64,000 nucleotides of DNA from Holophagaceae bacterium (GTDB taxonomy: Bacteria > Acidobacteriota > Holophagae > Holophagales > Holophagaceae): positions 1-64,000 of the forward strand of contig JADJVL010000014.1 of assembly GCA_016710635.1 (NCBI GenBank), written 5' to 3'. Position numbers and translations under genes: made by a program. Numbering within the stretch: the first letter of the stretch is position 1; every line of letters starts with the position of its first letter. The notes below the pieces were generated by a model. That model saw only the letters and a program-made list of their open reading frames with translations. It ran no database searches and was not told where the DNA came from. This document shows positions 60,923 through 64,000 of the stretch, in pieces.

Positions 60923-63900
60923 ATGCGCACGACAACCGGACGCTTCGGAATCGGCCCCGCCCTGGGGCTGACGCCCATGGCGCTGTTCCTGGCCTGCGGC
61001 GGCGGGGGCAGCTCCCCCCCGCCGGATTCCGGCGGCAAGAACACGGCGCCCACCAATGTGGTCATCGTCGGCCCCACCACCCCCAAGGAGCGCCACGCGG
61101 CCACCTACGCCCTGGCGGCCACGGACGCGGAAGGGGATCTCTTCACCTTCGCCACCACCACGCCGGGAGCCACGGTGCAGGGTCTCACCCTCACCTACTC
61201 GGCGCCGGCCTCGGGCCTGCAGACCATCGCCGCGGTGGCCACGGACACCCGGGGCAACTCCTCGCTGCCCGGCACCCTGCAGGTGAACGTGGTGGCCAAC
61301 GCGTCGCCGGTCTTCACCAGCGCTGCGACGGCCCAGTTCACCAATCCCTCCAGCAATGTGCCGCCGTCCTACACCTACACGCCCGGCGCCACGGAACCCG
61401 ACGGCGACGAGGTGGTCTTCAACCTGCTCGCCGGCAGCGTGCAGCAGGCGGTGGACTTCGCCGGCGCCCCTGGCGCCTTCGCCACCCAGGCCGACACTTC
61501 CATCGCCACCCTCAATCCCGGCACGCCGAACACGGCCTTCCAGATCCCTTCCGGCGTGCCCGTGGGCGCCTCGGGCAAGCGCGTCCGTTTCACCGTAAGG
61601 GCGGAAGACCGTCTCGGCGGCGTCCTCCTGGGGGCGAAGTCCGACCTGGTGGTCACCATGACCATCTTCGCCCTCAACCAGCCGCCGGTCATCGGCGCCA
61701 TCACGGTGCCCCCCTTCGTCCAGTACCACTCTTTTTCCGGCGTGCAGCTGGCGGCGACCGACGGCAACGGCGACGCCCTCACCTGGAGCCTGGTGCAGGC
61801 GGTGCCCGCGGCCTCGGGCCTGACCCTCAGCGCCGACGGCAAGCTGAGCTGGGCTTCCGTGCCCGATACGATCCTTCGCGCCGTCACCGTCAAGGCCGAC
61901 GATCTGCGGGGCGGCACGGACACCAAGACCTTCAACCTCCAGGCCCAGCCCGACAGCCTGCCTGCCATCACCTCCGCGGCCTACACCGAGACCGTGGGCG
62001 GCGTGCAGTTCCACTATCCCGAGAACCACAAGGGCAAGATCTTCGTCCGCACCCGCTTCCATTGGAGCGATCCCCTGGCCACGGAGGCCGAGTACCTGTC
62101 CGGCGGTCCCGCCTCCGCCATCACCGGCTGGCGGGCCAGCATCCTCGCCTCCGACGCGGAGGGGGACGGCATCCGCTTCGCCGTCAAGAGCGGCTCGGTC
62201 ACGCGCTTCGGCTCGCCCTTCACGGACGCCGGCGCCCCGAGCTACCCCGGCATCGACCCCGTCACCGGCGAGATCACCTGGACCCCCAACCGATTGCGGG
62301 GCACGCTGCCGGCGGATCCCGGGGACGCCTTGACCAACCCCGCCGCCTTCGGCAACTGGAGCTTCACCCTGGTGGCCCAGGAGCTGGACCACGGCACACC
62401 CATCCCCGGCCAGGCCGGGCAGGCCACCTACACCATCCGTGTCCTGCCTAACGATCCGCCGGTGGTGGGGGCGATGTCGAGCTTCGTCCCCGGCGAAGCC
62501 ATCCAGGCCGGCGTTTCCGTGGGGGGCGGCACCAACGGCACCAACTTCGGCCGCCCGGCCCTCCAACTGCCCACGGCGTCGGAGGACGCGACGCCGGGCA
62601 CGCCGGCCCTCTGGTCCTGGCAGGTGGGCGGCCCCGGCACGCCGGATCCCGCCGCCGCGGACTTCAAGATCGCCGACCCCAACACCCTGGCCGGCGATGG
62701 CCACCAGGACGCGCTGAAGGTGGACTTCGGCCGCCGCACCCTGACGGCCGGGGGCGTGGTCACCGGCCCGCTGCTGGATCCCCAGGCGGGCGTGCACTTC
62801 CCCCTGGCGGACACCACGGGCAACCTGCCGGCCTGGGATTCCACCCTCGGCCTGCAGAACGGCTTCTACAACCCCTGGCTCCTGGGCACGGGCCCCGGCG
62901 GCAGCTTCACCGTGAAGTGGGCGCCGGTGCGCTTCCAGTTCCTCCTCAGCCGCTACCTGGGCCCCACCGCCTACAGCTTCCCCGTGGTGGCGGAGGACCA
63001 GTACGGCTACGCCGCCAACCGCACGGTGGTGGTCTATCCCATCTTCGGCTCCCTGCGCTTCTTCAATCACCGGCTTCTGATGCGCAGCGACACGCTGCCG
63101 GATGCGGTGGCGCCCCTCGGGACCTTCGTGGCCGCGGGCAACACCGCCACCGGCGGCAACCGCTATGTGCTGTCCTACCTGCCCATCGGCGTCAGTTCCG
63201 CCGCGGGCAACGAGGAACTGCTCCAGGGCGGCGCCAAGACTTTCGGGGTGGGCTTCTTCGGCCGCGCCGACGGCACCGGCGCCCCCGCCAGCGGCATGGC
63301 CATCTCCTTCGGCCTGCCCATCCCCACCGCCGGGGCCTGGCTCACCAGCGACGGAGCCAATGTGGGCGCCGCGGGCCTCTATCCGTCCCACGGCCTCAAC
63401 GCGGCCCTCAACCTCCCCGCCTCCGCCGCCGGCACGCCGGGCACCCCCGCGGGCGCCACAGCCACCTATTCCCAACTCCGGGGCGGTGCCGTCGCCGGCC
63501 TCGCCGGCCAGCCGACCCTGCAGAGCGTGACCGTGAGCGGGCCCTACGCGGACAACGAAGTCCGCGTGCGCACCATCCCGTCCTCTTCGCCCTACCTGTT
63601 CTCCGTGCAGAACGCCGTGAAGCCCGTGGGGGGCGACGGCCTCACCACGCCGCGCTTCCTGCAGGCGGCGGACCAGGGCCGGCGCTGGATCTACGGCAAG
63701 GCCCAGAGCGAAGTCAATTTCCTGCAAATCGGCGCCGGCCGCACCGTGGCTTATTCCCGCACGCCGGCCAGCACCCAGGATGTGAATGTCCTCCAGGCCT
63801 CGCAGAACACCTACGCCCGCCTGCGCCTCACCTTCGGCTGGCCCGCGGTGGTCTCCGCCTCCGCGCCGGGCTACCCGGCCCAGGGCGCGGCCAATGCCTT

Positions 63901-64000
63901 CCAGGAGACCGACGCCCTCCAGCTGGCGGTGCCGAACCTGTCCGGCAACGCCCGGGCCTTCTTCACCGGGAACACGCCCGGGGTCGTGCCCCAGGGGGCC
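60923..64000 (+). CDS. Giant Ig-domain surface lipoprotein, copy 2 (cut by window edge)
   Basis: At least 1,026 codons, open to the right edge. GGAG lies five bases before the ATG; lipoprotein signal LTPMALFLAC. Residues align along their whole length with copy 1. Examples are TNVVIVGPTTPKERHAATYAL against the copy 1 start, AYTETVGGVQFHYPENHKGK against TYTETVGGVQFFDPSRVR, NGFYNPWLLGTGPGGSFTVKWAPVRFQFLLSRYLGPTAYSFPVVAEDQYG against NGFYNPWIGTGLGNFVVTWAPVRIQYTLSRYIGLGAYGFGIVAEDQYG, and NLSGNARAFFTGN against NQSGNARFFFTGN. Exposed on the cell surface by prediction; function unknown. Confidence 0.88.
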   Translation, partial: MRTTTGRFGIGPALGLTPMALFLACGGGGSSPPPDSGGKNTAPTNVVIVGPTTPKERHAATYALAATDAEGDLFTFATTTPGATVQGLTLTYSAPASGLQTIAAVATDTRGNSSLPGTLQVNVVANASPVFTSAATAQFTNPSSNVPPSYTYTPGATEPDGDEVVFNLLAGSVQQAVDFAGAPGAFATQADTSIATLNPGTPNTAFQIPSGVPVGASGKRVRFTVRAEDRLGGVLLGAKSDLVVTMTIFALNQPPVIGAITVPPFVQYHSFSGVQLAATDGNGDALTWSLVQAVPAASGLTLSADGKLSWASVPDTILRAVTVKADDLRGGTDTKTFNLQAQPDSLPAITSAAYTETVGGVQFHYPENHKGKIFVRTRFHWSDPLATEAEYLSGGPASAITGWRASILASDAEGDGIRFAVKSGSVTRFGSPFTDAGAPSYPGIDPVTGEITWTPNRLRGTLPADPGDALTNPAAFGNWSFTLVAQELDHGTPIPGQAGQATYTIRVLPNDPPVVGAMSSFVPGEAIQAGVSVGGGTNGTNFGRPALQLPTASEDATPGTPALWSWQVGGPGTPDPAAADFKIADPNTLAGDGHQDALKVDFGRRTLTAGGVVTGPLLDPQAGVHFPLADTTGNLPAWDSTLGLQNGFYNPWLLGTGPGGSFTVKWAPVRFQFLLSRYLGPTAYSFPVVAEDQYGYAANRTVVVYPIFGSLRFFNHRLLMRSDTLPDAVAPLGTFVAAGNTATGGNRYVLSYLPIGVSSAAGNEELLQGGAKTFGVGFFGRADGTGAPASGMAISFGLPIPTAGAWLTSDGANVGAAGLYPSHGLNAALNLPASAAGTPGTPAGATATYSQLRGGAVAGLAGQPTLQSVTVSGPYADNEVRVRTIPSSSPYLFSVQNAVKPVGGDGLTTPRFLQAADQGRRWIYGKAQSEVNFLQIGAGRTVAYSRTPASTQDVNVLQASQNTYARLRLTFGWPAVVSASAPGYPAQGAANAFQETDALQLAVPNLSGNARAFFTGNTPGVVPQGA

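Noticed and set aside
55940..63727. Very long antisense open frames opposite the giant lipoproteins (870, 740 and 990 codons)
   Set aside because: They are Val/Gly/Arg-rich, lack domain sequence and mirror the strongly biased third-position GC of the plus-strand genes; an expected artefact of high GC.

Overview
The window is GC-rich bacterial DNA. It looks like a Gram-negative relative of Holophagaceae (Acidobacteriota, Geothrix-like). This is inference from outer-membrane TonB receptors with N-terminal carboxypeptidase-regulatory domains, a type IV pilus/T2SS inner-membrane gene, a FrzS-like pseudo-receiver coiled-coil protein, and the rplU-rpmA-obgE-nadD-rsfS block. No 16S gene or other taxonomic marker is present to prove it.

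Region 1 (1-16.2 kb) is an accessory metal and respiration region. A minus-strand run encodes a Fur-family regulator, two small membrane or Cys-rich proteins, a CusC-type outer membrane factor, a small Cys/His-rich anchored protein, a CusB-type adaptor with a heavy-metal-binding domain, and a CusA-type pump whose 3' part is shattered by frameshifts and which runs off the left edge. A TonB-dependent receptor is divergent from fur; its promoter carries an inverted repeat over the -10. A c-type cytochrome, small exported proteins, a PepSY protein, a His/Gly-rich exported protein and an OmpR-type two-component pair follow (the kinase is frameshifted as read).

Region 2 (16.2-19.2 kb) is mobile. 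Divergent XRE and Ner-like regulators share an operator-like inverted repeat. A gene fragment follows, cut off by a probable insertion sequence with one DDE transposase.

Region 3 (19.2-41.1 kb) is mainly core genome: a UbiD-family decarboxylase, a LytS/LytTR two-component pair, a TPR protein with a second TonB receptor, rplU-rpmA, obgE-nadD-rsfS, a glutamate dehydrogenase (frameshifted as read), a serine hydrolase, a large outer-membrane protein, PilC/GspF, EnvC, an M20 peptidase, a DUF2238 protein and an ABC exporter.

Region 4 (41.2-54.8 kb) opens with tRNA-His. Downstream is an unusual array in which the 3' end of the tRNA is repeated in inverted orientation, joined to a terminator hairpin and a GC-rich foldable spacer. 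Then come a TPR/glycosyltransferase-like protein, HtrA protease, the FrzS-like protein, a CNNM/CBS membrane protein, a MurU/AmgK-like pair, cobalamin adenosyltransferase, pyrE, cysK, a bifunctional FtcD carrying a C2H2-type zinc-finger insertion, and a cupredoxin lipoprotein.

Region 5 (55.5-64 kb) holds two very large paralogous surface lipoproteins in tandem. The first has two single-base frameshifts as read; the second is open to the right edge. Across the window the breaks outside cusA are single-base indels in short C, G or T runs, so some 'pseudogenes' may be sequence errors.
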